64,000 nt of DNA from the NCBI GenBank assembly GCA_002215645.1, contig NGFI01000002.1, positions 327,406-391,405 of the forward strand. The letters run 5' to 3'. The number at the start of each line of letters is the position of its first letter. Within the stretch, counting starts at the first letter, position 1. The position numbers were made by a program, and so were the translations under genes. Shown in pieces: positions 47,634 through 57,071 of the stretch. The DNA is from Gemmatimonadetes bacterium 2013_60CM_65_52. GTDB lineage: Bacteria; Gemmatimonadota; Gemmatimonadetes; Gemmatimonadales; Gemmatimonadaceae. Under the pieces are notes generated by a model. It saw nothing but the letters and a program-made list of their open reading frames with translations, searched no databases and was not told where the DNA came from.

Positions 47634-48389
47634 TTACAGTTCCCGATGCTTCAAGAGCACCGCCTGCCCTCGCTGAGCGCCGAGAAGGGTCGCCGCGCTG
47701 CCATCGCGCAACGCGATCTCCAGGAGGCCGGAAGACCCCGTATGCGCTGACAGTTCGCCGCTCGCGACATCCACATAACTGCGCGCAACCGGCAACACGC
47801 GTCCCGCGATCTCGACGCTGGCCCCGCGGCGCGCGATGAGATTCGTCAGAATGTTGCCGAAGCGATCGATTCCGAGAACGACGCCATGCGCAACTCCGTC
47901 AGCGTCGCGAATCGCTTCAGGCGTGCGCAACAGAATGGGATTCTCGTATGGTGGGCCGAGCGCGTCGAGCGGCGTGCCGGAGGCAAGTCGAATCGCGGCC
48001 GGCGCGAACACGTCGCGTCCATGAAACGTGGCGGAAGCGCCCGGTGGAACCCGCAGAGACACGCAACGTGCGCCCGGGTGCAGCATCGCAGGAGAGAGGA
48101 TCCCGTTATCGGGCCCGACGAGAAATCGTCCTTCACTCTCCACCGCGAGCGCCATGCGCGTCCCACCCACGCCCGGGTCGATGACGGCGACGTGAATCGT
48201 TCCCGTTGGAAAACGTCGCCAGTACCGCGCGAGAGCGAGTCGGCCCGCCTCGACATCCTGGGGGACGAGATCGTGCGCGATGTCCGTCACGACACAGTCC
48301 GGCGCTCCCGACATGAGCACGCCCTTCATCTCGCCGACGTATCCGTCGGACGTGCCAAAGTCCGTCAGGAGCGTGACGATGCGTGGCAT
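47634..48389 (-). CDS. SAM hydrolase / hydroxide adenosyltransferase (DUF62)
   Basis: 251 aa. N-terminus MPRIVTLLTDFGTSDGYVGEMKG, VVDPGVGG-type stretch (AVIDPGVGGTR) and GPDNGILSPA are the SAM-chlorinase/fluorinase-fold family signatures. Members of the housekeeping branch hydrolyse S-adenosylmethionine to adenosine and methionine. The halide-specific loop cannot be judged by eye, so halogenase activity is not proposed. Convergent to the previous gene and 12 bp downstream of mrp. Confidence 0.9.
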   Translation of the reverse strand: MPRIVTLLTDFGTSDGYVGEMKGVLMSGAPDCVVTDIAHDLVPQDVEAGRLALARYWRRFPTGTIHVAVIDPGVGGTRMALAVESEGRFLVGPDNGILSPAMLHPGARCVSLRVPPGASATFHGRDVFAPAAIRLASGTPLDALGPPYENPILLRTPEAIRDADGVAHGVVLGIDRFGNILTNLIARRGASVEIAGRVLPVARSYVDVASGELSAHTGSSGLLEIALRDGSAATLLGAQRGQAVLLKHREL

Positions 48390-48395
48390 GGTGCC

Positions 48396-48401
48396 ACAGT
48401 A
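48396..48401 (-). promoter_or_regulatory. Putative -10 box of the DUF62 gene
   Basis: On the minus strand TACTGT ends 6 nt before ATG 48389, again without a ribosome site. It lies inside the 12-bp gap after mrp. Confidence 0.33.
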
Positions 48402-49517
48402 TCAGGCTGTTCGGGGTGCGTCCGCCATCGACGCGATCCGCGCCGCGATCTTTCCGAGCGCGCGTGCCGCCGACGAATTCGGATCGGCCGTCACGATGGG
48501 TGCACCGGTATCTCCGCCCTCCATCACGCGCATGACCAGCGGCACCTGCCCCAGCAGCGGAAGCGACACCGCATTCGCGAGACGCTCGCCGCCACCAGTG
48601 CCGAAGAGCGCCGTCGGCTTCCCGCAGTGCGGGCACTCGAACCAGCTCATGTTCTCGATGATGCCGAGCACCGGGGTGCTGACGCGCTGAAACATCTTCA
48701 CGCCGCGCAAGGCGTCGCCGACGCTCACTTCCTGCGGCGTCGTCACGATGATGGCCCCATCCAGCTGCGTCGCCTGCACCAGTGACAATTGGGCGTCGCC
48801 GGTTCCCGGCGGCATGTCCACGAGGAGATAGTCGAGCTGTCCCCATGCAACATCCTGAAGGAACTGGTTGATGATCTTCATCACGATCGGGCCTCTCCAG
48901 ATCGCAGGCTGATCCGGCTCGATCATCATTCCCAGCGAGATGACCTTCACGCCAAACGCCTCGAGCGGGATGATCTTCTCGTTGATCACCGGCGGCTGGC
49001 CGACGATGCCCATCATCCGCGGAATGTTCGGGCCGTAGATGTCGGCATCCATGAGACCGACGCGCTTCCCACTCGCCGCGAGCGCCACCGCGAGATTCAC
49101 GGCGATCGTCGATTTGCCCACGCCGCCCTTGCCCGACGAGATGGCGATGATCTTTCCCAGCTGGGGATAGTGCTTGGGCGTCGGAGCCGACGGTCGAGCG
49201 GGCGCGCGTGCCTGATCCATTACCGGAAGCGTGCGTCCCGACGCGCCCTTCGGCGCAGGAGACGAGTCCGGCAGCGTGACCGGCTTCACCTCGAGCTGCA
49301 CGTCGACGACACCATCGATACGCTCCACCTCCTGACGCACGGTACGCGCGAGCGCGGGATCATCCTCCTGTGTGAGCAGCAGCGTGAGATGGACGCGTCC
49401 CTCGGTGGTCGTCGCGATGTCTCGCACCTGTTGCGTCGAGTACACGTCCGCGCCGGTCCGTGGATTCCGTATGTTCGAGAGCGTCTTCGCGACGCGCTCC
49501 TGAAGTGTCGATGCCAT
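48402..49517 (-). CDS. mrp: Mrp/NBP35-family iron-sulfur carrier ATPase
   Basis: 371 aa. An N-terminal MIP18/DUF59 domain (~1-100) is fused to a deviant Walker ATPase: SSGKGGVGKSTIAVN, and the LVDMPPGTGD switch. The CxxC iron-sulfur ligands are in WFECPHCGK. It loads or transfers [Fe-S] clusters in the cytosol. The start ATG 49517 carries a TANNNT box 5 nt upstream. Confidence 0.94.
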   Translation of the reverse strand: MASTLQERVAKTLSNIRNPRTGADVYSTQQVRDIATTTEGRVHLTLLLTQEDDPALARTVRQEVERIDGVVDVQLEVKPVTLPDSSPAPKGASGRTLPVMDQARAPARPSAPTPKHYPQLGKIIAISSGKGGVGKSTIAVNLAVALAASGKRVGLMDADIYGPNIPRMMGIVGQPPVINEKIIPLEAFGVKVISLGMMIEPDQPAIWRGPIVMKIINQFLQDVAWGQLDYLLVDMPPGTGDAQLSLVQATQLDGAIIVTTPQEVSVGDALRGVKMFQRVSTPVLGIIENMSWFECPHCGKPTALFGTGGGERLANAVSLPLLGQVPLVMRVMEGGDTGAPIVTADPNSSAARALGKIAARIASMADAPRTA

Positions 49518-49522
49518 GCCGC

Positions 49523-49528
49523 AAGATA
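49523..49528 (-). promoter_or_regulatory. Putative -10 box of mrp
   Basis: Minus-strand TATCTT ends 5 nt before ATG 49517; no Shine-Dalgarno between. Confidence 0.42.
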
Positions 49529-49550
49529 ACGACGGCCCTCCGCCGGTGGC

Positions 49551-50579
49551 TCAGAACCCGAGGCCGCGCGTCGCCGTGCGTATCCTGAGGAGCCTGTGGT
49601 TGGCGGTCATGTAGAGCGTCGCACCGTCGTCGCCGAAGGCTACGTTCGCGGTGCGGTCGCCCGTCAAGATGCTGCCAAGATGTTTTCCCTCCGGCGTGAT
49701 GACGAGCACGCCGCCGGGACCGGTGGTGAAGATCACGCCGTTGCGGTCCACCTTCATGCCGTCGAGCCCACCAGGACGGCCCGCACGAATCAACGGTGAC
49801 GCGTCGAAGAGAATTCGCTTGCGCGCGATGGTTCCGTCACTCCGGATGTCGTACGCGAACAAATACGGAGTTCGGTCGTCGGAGGTTCCGATGTAGAGCG
49901 TGCGCCCGTCCGGCGAGATGGCGATGCCGTTCGGAAAGGTGATGTCGCTCGCAAGCAGCGTGAGCTCGCCCCGCGGCGTCAATCGAAACACGCCGTTGAA
50001 CGGCAGCTCCTTGTGCTTGCTCTCGTTGATGCCGTCCAGACCATACGGCGGATCGGTGAAGTAGAGATCACCGCTGGAATGGTAAACGAGGTCATTCGGG
50101 CTGTTCAGCCGTTTTCCCTCGTAGCGATCCGCGAGCGTCGTCTTCGTGGCCCGCGCCTCGTCCACACGCGCAATCTGGCGATTGCCGTGATCCGCCATGA
50201 CCAGGCGGTCGCTCGCATCGAACGTCAGTCCGTTGCTTCCGAGCTCGCGGCCGAACGGCGTGGATCCCGCATAGCCCGCCGGCCGAAGGAACACGCTGAT
50301 CCCGCTTCCTTGCCGCCACTTGTTGATCGTGTTCTTCGGGATGTCGCTGAAGAGCAGATAGCCTCCGCTCTTCCGCCACACGGGTCCCTCCGACCAATCG
50401 AATCCCTCGGCGAGCACGTCGATGGTTGCGCCCGGAGGAACGAGTGCATCGAACGCCGGATCGAGGCGCTCAAGACTTCCAACAGGCGCCGCCCCGCCGA
50501 TCGGTGGCACGGGTGCAGCGCCATGACACGCCGCGAACAAACAGAATGCAGCGGAGAAGACGAGCGCTGCGCGACGCAT
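49551..50579 (-). CDS. SMP-30/gluconolactonase-like lipoprotein
   Basis: 342 aa from ATG 50579, with AGGTGG 8 nt upstream. Lipobox FAAC at residue ~18. Six-bladed beta-propeller of the SGL family: EGFDWSEGPVW, SDIPKNTI, NSPNDLVYHSSGDLYFTDPPYG, FPNGIAISPDG, GGLDGMKVDRNG. Family enzymes hydrolyse sugar lactones using Ca or Zn. It overlaps the ribosome site of the upstream gene's end and is likely translated with it. Possibly linked to sugar breakdown with the nearby GH3 enzyme. Confidence 0.9.
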   Translation of the reverse strand: MRRAALVFSAAFCLFAACHGAAPVPPIGGAAPVGSLERLDPAFDALVPPGATIDVLAEGFDWSEGPVWRKSGGYLLFSDIPKNTINKWRQGSGISVFLRPAGYAGSTPFGRELGSNGLTFDASDRLVMADHGNRQIARVDEARATKTTLADRYEGKRLNSPNDLVYHSSGDLYFTDPPYGLDGINESKHKELPFNGVFRLTPRGELTLLASDITFPNGIAISPDGRTLYIGTSDDRTPYLFAYDIRSDGTIARKRILFDASPLIRAGRPGGLDGMKVDRNGVIFTTGPGGVLVITPEGKHLGSILTGDRTANVAFGDDGATLYMTANHRLLRIRTATRGLGF

Positions 50580-50591
50580 GATCAGCGCCAC

Positions 50592-51266
50592 CTACTCCTC
50601 GCCGTGCGGGAGAAGTCCCGCTGCCTGCATGGCGGTTTGAAATCGCGCGAGCATTCGCTTCCCAGGCTTTCTCACCTTGATGTCCACGCCCGCCAGGATG
50701 GCCATGCCGCTCACACGAAGCACCGGAGCGTGCGGATCGAGGTTCCCTGCATCACCCGCACTCGACTCGAAACCGCCCATGAAGGCGGAGCCCATGGTTT
50801 CGACGCGAATGCCGGGCGGCACCGTGATCTCGATGCCGCCCATGAACGCCGTGCATTCGATCTCGGTGACGCCCGGCGCAAATCGTGCCTGCCGCAGGTC
50901 GAGCTCCGCCCCGCCCATGAATGCAAGCACCTTCAGGTTGCGCGGCACGACCCAGCTTCCCTTTCGCGACGCACCGCCCATCATCGCCATCACGACGCCA
51001 CGCTCGGGAACCGCGCTCATCGGCGCCAGCGTCGGTGAGCCGGGATCGTACGAGGTCTGCGTCAATGCCGGCAGATCGCTCACGAGCCGCTCGAGCTCGT
51101 ACAGCGTCGGCGCTTCGTAGGCGAGCGCCAGCCGCGCCTCGAGCGAATCCATCGCGATGTGGTCGGCGGCAAAATGCAGACACAGCACCTCCACCACGCG
51201 CTGTCGGTCGGCGGGGATGATGGGCCGCTGCGGGGAATACGGCGAGGCTCGATCGGGATATGTCAT
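50592..51266 (-). CDS. DUF1707/LiaF-like cell-wall response protein
   Basis: 224 aa. N-terminal DUF1707-like part (~15-65, ADRQRVVEVLCLHFAADHIAMDSLEARL). The C-terminal ~100 residues carry repeated FMGG units (VLAFMGGAELDL, CTAFMGGIEITVP, SAFMGGFESS), the cell-wall-active antibiotics response (LiaF C-terminal) beta-helix. No membrane segment or signal peptide, so cytosolic. Likely regulatory. Divergent from the GH3 gene. Confidence 0.85.
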   Translation of the reverse strand: MTYPDRASPYSPQRPIIPADRQRVVEVLCLHFAADHIAMDSLEARLALAYEAPTLYELERLVSDLPALTQTSYDPGSPTLAPMSAVPERGVVMAMMGGASRKGSWVVPRNLKVLAFMGGAELDLRQARFAPGVTEIECTAFMGGIEITVPPGIRVETMGSAFMGGFESSAGDAGNLDPHAPVLRVSGMAILAGVDIKVRKPGKRMLARFQTAMQAAGLLPHGEE

Positions 51267-51343
51267 CTGGTTGTGCGCGTGACGGGCGATGGTGCAATAT
51301 GCTAGTGGACCTCCCCCTCAGACCAGCAAGGTCGCGTCTCACC

Positions 51344-53980
51344 ATGTGCCGTCGCCTTCCGCTCGTGCTCCTGGCGTCCTTCGGGATCGTCGGAACCGCG
51401 TACGCCCAACAGGCCGCGGCTCCACGTCCCGCATATCTCGACGAGTCGCGTCCCATCAGCCAACGCGTGGACGATCTCGTCGGGCGCATGACGCTGGATG
51501 AGAAGGTCCTCCAGATGAAGGATGTCGCGCCCGCGATCGACCGTCTGGGCATTCCCTCCTACAACTGGTGGAACGAAGCCCTGCACGGCGTCGCACGCAA
51601 CGGACTCGGCACGGTGTTCCCCCAAGCCATCGGGTTCGCGGCCACGTGGGACAACAGTCTCATTTTCCGCATGGCCACGGTCATCTCGGACGAGGCGCGC
51701 GCGAAACATCACGAGCATCTCCGGCACGATCAGCACGGTCGCTATCAGGGACTCACCATCTGGTCGCCGAACATCAATCTCTTTCGCGATCCCCGGTGGG
51801 GCCGCGGACAGGAGACGTACGGCGAAGACCCGTTTCTGACCGGGCGCATCGCGCTGTCGTTCATTCGCGGCCTCCAGGGCGACGACCCGAAATACCTCAA
51901 GACGGTTTCCACGGTGAAGCATTACGCCGTGCACAGCGGGCCGGAGACAGACCGCCATACGTTCGACGCCGTCGTGAGCGAGCGGGATCTGCGCGAGAGC
52001 TATCTCCCCCACTTCGAGACCGGTATCCGCGAGGGCGGCGCCTACTCGGTGATGTGCGCGTACAATCGCGTAGCCGGAAAGGCGGCCTGCGGCAGCGAGC
52101 CCCTTCTCAAGGACATCCTCCGCGGTGAATGGCATTTCCCGGGTTACGTCGTATCGGATTGCGGCGCCATCGACGACATCTACCTCCGGCATAAGGTCGA
52201 GCCCACCGCGGCGGCAGCCGCGGCGCGCGGGGTCAAGTCCGGTACCGATCTCGATTGCGGTCGCGTCTACCCGAATCTCGTGGATGCCGTGAAGCAGGGC
52301 CTCATCACCGAAGCGGAGATCGACACTTCACTCAAACGGCTCTTCACCGCACGCTTCCGTCTTGGAATGTTCGATGCGCCGGAACACGTGAAGTGGGCAC
52401 AGATCCCCTTTTCCGTCGTCGATCAGCCGTCTCATCGCGCGCTCGCGCGACAGGTGGCACGCGAATCGATCGTGCTCCTGAAGAACGACGCCAGGGCGCT
52501 GCCACTCAGGAAGACGCTCGGAACCATTGCGGTCATCGGTCCCAACGCCGATCAGCCGCGCATGCTGCTCGGCAATTACAACGGCGAGCCGGCGGATCCC
52601 GTCACGCCGTTGCGCGGCGTCCGCGAAGCCGTGTCTCCGGGCACGAAGGTGCTCTACGCACTGGGATCGGATCTCGCCGAGAGCTTTCCCGTGCTCGCGC
52701 CGGTCTCCGCTGGTCTGCTCGCGCGCCCCGACGGAGCCCCCGGCGTGCGGGTGGAGTACTTCGCCAGCGCGAAGATGGACGCGCCTGCCGTCTTCACGTC
52801 CACCGACGCCACCATCAGCTCGCACTGGGGCGAGCGAGCGCCTCGACCCGATCTCGACCCGGACGATTTCGGCGTTCGCTGGACCGGCAACTTTACGCCG
52901 CAGCACGCAGGCACGTACCGCCTGGGACTCATTGGCACGATGAAGTTTCAGCTGTACCTGAACGACACCCTGGTGTTTCGCTCCGTGTATCCGACACACG
53001 ACGGCGAGTTTCCCGATCCACGTCTCGTGCAGAGTGCTCCGCTGCAGCTCGAGGCCGGACGACACTACGCACTGCGCGTGGACGCGCAGGAGACGTACGG
53101 TGACGCACAGCTCGAGATGATGATGTCCGCGCCGCAGGAATCCCTCGAGGCGGACGCCGTGCGCGCGGCGCAACAGGCGGATGCCGTGGTCATGGTGCTC
53201 GGCCTCACGGCGCGGCTCGAGGGTGAAGAAATGCCCGTGCAGATCGACGGATTCAAGGGCGGCGATCGCACCCGCATCGACCTACCCGCGCCGCAACAGC
53301 ACCTGCTGGAGAAAGTTGTTGCCGTCGGGAAGCCTACGGTGCTCGTGCTTCTCAACGGAAGCGCACTGGCGGTGAATTGGGCGCAGGATCACGTGCCGGC
53401 AATCGTGGAGGCCTGGTACCCGGGTCAGGCGGGAGGCACCGCCATCGCCGACGTGCTATTCGGCGATTACAACCCGGGCGGAAGACTGCCCGTGACGTTC
53501 TACCGCGACACCACCGACCTCCCGGCGTTCACCGACTATCGAATGGCGGGGCGCACGTACCGCTACTTCACCGGCAAGCCGCTGTATCCGTTTGGACACG
53601 GCTTGAGTTACAGCACGTTCGCCTACCGCCATCTGCGTACGAGCGCCCGCACGCTTCCGTCCAACGGCTCCATCACCGTCTCGGTGGACGTACGCAACAC
53701 GGGCACGCGCACAGGAGACGAGGTCGTGCAGTTGTACGCACGTCATGTGAAATCCGCGGTCGAACGTCCGCTGCGCGACCTTCGCGGTTTTCGGCGAATC
53801 ACGCTCAGGCCCGGCGAGACGCGCAAGGTGTCGTTCACACTCCCCGCGTCATCACTCGCGTGGTGGAACCCGGCGAACCATCGCTGGGAGGTGGAACCCG
53901 ACTCCGTCGCTCTCGAGGTCGGCGCGTCGTCGAGAGACATCCGCGCCTCGAAGACGATTCGCGTGATCGCGAAGCCTTAG
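51344..53980 (+). CDS. Glycoside hydrolase family 3 (xylosidase/glucosidase type) with PA14 insert
   Basis: 878 aa from ATG 51344, which starts a signal peptide (LVLLASFGIVGTAYAQ); upstream starts at 51260 and 51299 would precede it. GH3 N-domain with WNEALHGVAR, WSPNINLFRDPRWGRGQETYGEDP, and the nucleophile Asp in YVVSDCGAIDDI. A PA14-like domain (~470-610) is inserted in the C-domain, and a fibronectin-III-like domain ends the protein. Layout matches beta-xylosidase/beta-glucosidase members that degrade plant oligosaccharides. Exported. Substrate is not settled. Confidence 0.92.
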   Translation: MCRRLPLVLLASFGIVGTAYAQQAAAPRPAYLDESRPISQRVDDLVGRMTLDEKVLQMKDVAPAIDRLGIPSYNWWNEALHGVARNGLGTVFPQAIGFAATWDNSLIFRMATVISDEARAKHHEHLRHDQHGRYQGLTIWSPNINLFRDPRWGRGQETYGEDPFLTGRIALSFIRGLQGDDPKYLKTVSTVKHYAVHSGPETDRHTFDAVVSERDLRESYLPHFETGIREGGAYSVMCAYNRVAGKAACGSEPLLKDILRGEWHFPGYVVSDCGAIDDIYLRHKVEPTAAAAAARGVKSGTDLDCGRVYPNLVDAVKQGLITEAEIDTSLKRLFTARFRLGMFDAPEHVKWAQIPFSVVDQPSHRALARQVARESIVLLKNDARALPLRKTLGTIAVIGPNADQPRMLLGNYNGEPADPVTPLRGVREAVSPGTKVLYALGSDLAESFPVLAPVSAGLLARPDGAPGVRVEYFASAKMDAPAVFTSTDATISSHWGERAPRPDLDPDDFGVRWTGNFTPQHAGTYRLGLIGTMKFQLYLNDTLVFRSVYPTHDGEFPDPRLVQSAPLQLEAGRHYALRVDAQETYGDAQLEMMMSAPQESLEADAVRAAQQADAVVMVLGLTARLEGEEMPVQIDGFKGGDRTRIDLPAPQQHLLEKVVAVGKPTVLVLLNGSALAVNWAQDHVPAIVEAWYPGQAGGTAIADVLFGDYNPGGRLPVTFYRDTTDLPAFTDYRMAGRTYRYFTGKPLYPFGHGLSYSTFAYRHLRTSARTLPSNGSITVSVDVRNTGTRTGDEVVQLYARHVKSAVERPLRDLRGFRRITLRPGETRKVSFTLPASSLAWWNPANHRWEVEPDSVALEVGASSRDIRASKTIRVIAKP

Positions 53981-53987
53981 ACGGACC

Positions 53988-55007
53988 TCAAGCGGGAGCG
54001 GCCAGGAACGACTTCGCCCGTTCGACCACCTTGTCACGCACGTCCGCCAGCTCACCCGAGACGAGCGCGCCAGACGCGCGCGCGTGGCCTCCGCCGCCAA
54101 ACTCGCGCGCGAACACGTTCACGTCCGTGGCTCCGGTGGAGCGGAACGACACCTTCACCTTGCCGTTTCCCAGGTCGCGGAACAGCAGCGCCATTCTCGT
54201 CCCCGCAATCGAGCGTGCATGTTCCACGAGGCCGTCCAGGTCCTCGGCCTTCACCTGGTATTTCTCCAGCGCGTCTGCCTGCATCGAGAGCCATGTGAGA
54301 CCGCGATGCTCGTCCACCTGTAGCGTCCCCAGCACGTCGGCCATGAGTCGGATCCGCCCCGCGGGCGCGGACGCGTAGATGCGCGTGTACATGTCCTCGG
54401 GGTCCACGCCCGCCGCCAGCAGTTGTGCCGCGATGGCCAGACATCGTGGAGACGTGTTGCTGAATCGGAAGCCGCCCGTGTCAGTCACCATTCCCGTATA
54501 GATCGCGCGGGCAATCGGCGGCGTGATCTCCCAGCCGAGCACGACGGCGGTGTCGTACACCAGTTCCGCTGTGGCACACGCGGCGATGTCGCACACGCCG
54601 ACATGCCCCGCAGGGTCGTCCGACGCCGCATGATGGTCTATGACGATCTTCTCCACCGTCATCTCCCGGACAGCCGCCGTGAGATGGCCCAGCCGCTTCA
54701 CGTCGCTGATGTCGAGCACGATCAGCAGATCGACGTCGCGCAACGCCTTCGATCCCTGCGACGTCCGGTCGTCCACGCCCTCGAGCAGAAAATCGAACAT
54801 CTCCGGCCACGGCGTCGGATTCACGACGTGCGGCAGCAGTCCGCGCGACGAGAGGAGGCGGGCCAGCGCGCTCTCGGAGCCGCAGCCGTCTCCATCCGCG
54901 TTCAGATGCGTGCTGAGAGCAACTCGACGGCCCGGCGTGAAGGACCGCGCAAACTCTTCGATGGCATTGCGGCGTCCGGCCGGAACGCTCAACAGATCAG
55001 TGGTCAC
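53988..55007 (-). CDS. DHH-family phosphoesterase, NrnA-like
   Basis: 339 aa, GTG start 55007 with GAGG upstream. DHH domain: STHLNADGDGCGSE, LDISDVKRLG, VIDHHAAS; the DHHA1 end has FGGGGHARASG. This matches bifunctional oligoribonuclease/pAp phosphatase NrnA, which degrades nano-RNA and recycles pAp. Ends 7 bp from the convergent GH3 gene. Confidence 0.9.
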   Translation of the reverse strand: MTTDLLSVPAGRRNAIEEFARSFTPGRRVALSTHLNADGDGCGSESALARLLSSRGLLPHVVNPTPWPEMFDFLLEGVDDRTSQGSKALRDVDLLIVLDISDVKRLGHLTAAVREMTVEKIVIDHHAASDDPAGHVGVCDIAACATAELVYDTAVVLGWEITPPIARAIYTGMVTDTGGFRFSNTSPRCLAIAAQLLAAGVDPEDMYTRIYASAPAGRIRLMADVLGTLQVDEHRGLTWLSMQADALEKYQVKAEDLDGLVEHARSIAGTRMALLFRDLGNGKVKVSFRSTGATDVNVFAREFGGGGHARASGALVSGELADVRDKVVERAKSFLAAPA

Positions 55008-55124
55008 TCAAGGTCCTCGTGGAATCGGATCAGCGTGCAGGGCAAGATATCACAAGAGAAACAGCGAGGAATAGCGGAAACGGCGAGGAACAGCGAATGA
55101 ACGACGGAGAGACACGGCAATGAA

Positions 55125-55247
55125 CCACAGAGGACACAGAGGACACAGAGACACTGAGACACTGAGGGCTTCGGCAACGCTGGACCACGCATGCTTTCTG
55201 TTCTCAACGGTCGGTTAAGAACTCTGTGTTCTCTGTGTTCTCTGTGG
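55125..55247. repeat. 26-nt inverted repeat (hairpin) built of ACACAGAGG units
   Basis: Left arm 55125-55150 and right arm 55222-55247 are inverted copies with two differences; in RNA both become G-U pairs, giving a continuous 26-bp stem around a ~71-nt loop. The arms are made of 9-base units (CACAGAGGA on the left, CTCTGTGTT on the right). The right arm runs straight into the 8-bp tandem array. Confidence 0.85.
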
Positions 55248-55311
55248 CTCTGTGGCTCTGTGGCTCTGTGGCTCTGTGGCTCTGTGGCTCTGTGGCTCTG
55301 TGGCTCTGTTG
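55240..55311. repeat. Tandem array of an 8-bp unit (CTCTGTGG)
   Basis: Eight perfect copies (55240-55303) plus one altered copy (55304-55311). Being 8 bp long, the unit gives open frames on both strands with repeats of 8 residues, but these have no gene-like ends. Likely slippage-prone and variable between strains. Confidence 0.92.
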
Positions 55312-55352
55312 CGAATTTCATATGTCCTTACATTCCCTCTCGCTGGCCCCAT

Positions 55353-55391
55353 AAAGCAGAGCGGCGTTCCATCGGAACGCCGCTCTGCTTC
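55353..55391 (-). terminator. Terminator of the amino-acid permease gene
   Basis: A 16-bp perfect stem (55355-55370 with 55374-55389) around a 3-nt loop. On the minus strand it ends GCTTTA, 20 bp after the permease stop. The array-side flank lacks a T-run, so the permease is the expected user. Confidence 0.82.
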
Positions 55392-55409
55392 CTGGAAACC
55401 GACCAGCGA

Positions 55410-56897
55410 CTACGCGGCCTCTCGAACCAGCTTCGAATGCGACCGGCCGTACGAGAAGTAAAACACGAGCCCGATCGCAAGCCACACGATGAGCCGCAGC
55501 CAGTTCGTCCAGCCGAGTCCGTAGATCATGGCGCCGCACACGACGATGCCGAGCGTGGATACCACCGGTACGGCCGGCGCCCTGAACGACCTCGGCAGCT
55601 CCGGACGACGCCTGCGCAGGATCCATACGCCGGCACACACCAGAATGAATGCGAACAGCGTTCCAATGCTCGTCATCTCGCCGACGATGTCGCCCGGAAT
55701 GAACGCGCCAAACAGCGCCGTCAGCACGAAGAACAGCAGGTTCGACTTCCACGGAGTCTTGTACTTCGGGTGCACCTCGGAGAACACCGGCGGCACCAGG
55801 CCGTCGCGGCTCATCGAGTAGAACACGCGCGACTGCCCCAGGAGCATGACCAGGATGACCGAGGAGAATCCGGCCAGAATCGCGACGGTCACGAACTTCG
55901 AGAGCCATTCGTAGCCCGTCATGTACTTGCTGATCGCGAAGGCGACCGAGGCCTCCTTGCCGGCCGTGCGGAAATCCTCCACCGTGGCGACGCCGCTCAG
56001 TACGTGCGAGAACAGCACATAGAGGATCGTGCAGACGACCAGCGACCCCAGAATGCCAACGGGCATGTCGCGCTGCGGATTCTTGGCTTCCTGCGCAGCC
56101 GTCGATACCGCGTCGAATCCGATGAAGGCGAAGAACACCACACCCGCGGCGCCGAGAATGCCCATGATGCCGCCGTACGGGTGCGTCACCCCTTCGTGCG
56201 TCGTGTACGTCGTCGCGGCAGGAATGTACGGCGTATGGTTGGCCGGGTTCATGTACCCCCAACCGATGATGATCACCGCGACGACGATGGTGACTTTCGT
56301 GATGACGATCAGGTTGTTGACCCAGGCCGATTCCTGCGTGCCGCGCACGAGCAACAGCGACAGGATCAGCAGAATGGCGACCGCGGGCACGTTCATCATG
56401 CCGTGCACGGCGGTGTTCGACTGCATCGTCTCGAAGGGCGAGTGGCTCCATGCGAACGGCACCTGAAGCCCCACGAACGAGAGCACCTTGTTGAAGTACT
56501 CGCTCCACGCGATGGCCACGGTCGCCGCGCCAACGGCGTACTCGAGGATCAGATCCCAGCCGATGATCCACGCGACGAACTCACCCATCGTGACGTACGA
56601 GTAGGTGTACGCACTGCCCGCGATGGGGATCATGGACGCGAATTCGGCGTAGCACAGGCCGGCGAACGCGCAGCCGATCCCTGCCACGATGAACGCAAGC
56701 GTCACCGAGGGCCCGGCGCGCTCGGCGATGGCCGCGGCCGTCCGAACGAAGAGGCCAGCCCCGATGATGGCGCCGATGCCCAATGCGATGAGCGCAAAGG
56801 AGCCGAGCGTCCGTTTGAGCGCATGCTCCCCGCCCTCCACCGCCCCTTCGGCGATGAGCCGGTCTATGGACTTCGTTCGAAAGAGTGAGCCCGCCAC
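55410..56897 (-). CDS. APC-family amino-acid permease
   Basis: 495 aa, GTG start 56897 with AGGAG 7 nt upstream. About 12-14 membrane helices. The first helix has the substrate-binding GIGAIIGAGLFV, and the stretch FFAFIGFDAVSTAAQEAKNPQRDMP is the cationic amino-acid transporter (CAT/YfnA) signature. Secondary transport of amino acids at the inner membrane. Substrate not fixed. Own terminator downstream; guaB upstream is closed by a terminator too. Confidence 0.92.
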   Translation of the reverse strand: MAGSLFRTKSIDRLIAEGAVEGGEHALKRTLGSFALIALGIGAIIGAGLFVRTAAAIAERAGPSVTLAFIVAGIGCAFAGLCYAEFASMIPIAGSAYTYSYVTMGEFVAWIIGWDLILEYAVGAATVAIAWSEYFNKVLSFVGLQVPFAWSHSPFETMQSNTAVHGMMNVPAVAILLILSLLLVRGTQESAWVNNLIVITKVTIVVAVIIIGWGYMNPANHTPYIPAATTYTTHEGVTHPYGGIMGILGAAGVVFFAFIGFDAVSTAAQEAKNPQRDMPVGILGSLVVCTILYVLFSHVLSGVATVEDFRTAGKEASVAFAISKYMTGYEWLSKFVTVAILAGFSSVILVMLLGQSRVFYSMSRDGLVPPVFSEVHPKYKTPWKSNLLFFVLTALFGAFIPGDIVGEMTSIGTLFAFILVCAGVWILRRRRPELPRSFRAPAVPVVSTLGIVVCGAMIYGLGWTNWLRLIVWLAIGLVFYFSYGRSHSKLVREAA

Positions 56898-56986
56898 GCG
56901 AGTTCTCCTAGGTTGGGGTCTGAATTCTTGTCGGTCATGGCGCCGCCGAGCCCGGCCGCGTCAAACTTGCATACAAAAATGTCGGC

Positions 56987-57014
56987 AAAAGGGGTGCGTT
57001 GTCAACGCACCCCT
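56987..57014 (-). terminator. Terminator of guaB
   Basis: Minus strand GGGGTGCGTTG and its complement form an 11-bp stem (loop a few bases if the inner pairs open), followed by CTTTTGCC. It lies 58 bp after the guaB stop. Confidence 0.85.
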
Positions 57015-57071
57015 CATGGGACCCCCGAATTAGACCTCCGCCAGGGCCGAAAGCAAGCAGCCCCGGACCAC

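Noticed and set aside
55004-55321. Open frame on the minus strand with repeated TEPQSHRA and CVLCVLCG units
   Set aside because: It is only the translation of the tandem and inverted repeats; no ribosome site, no domain, and the opposite strand is equally open.
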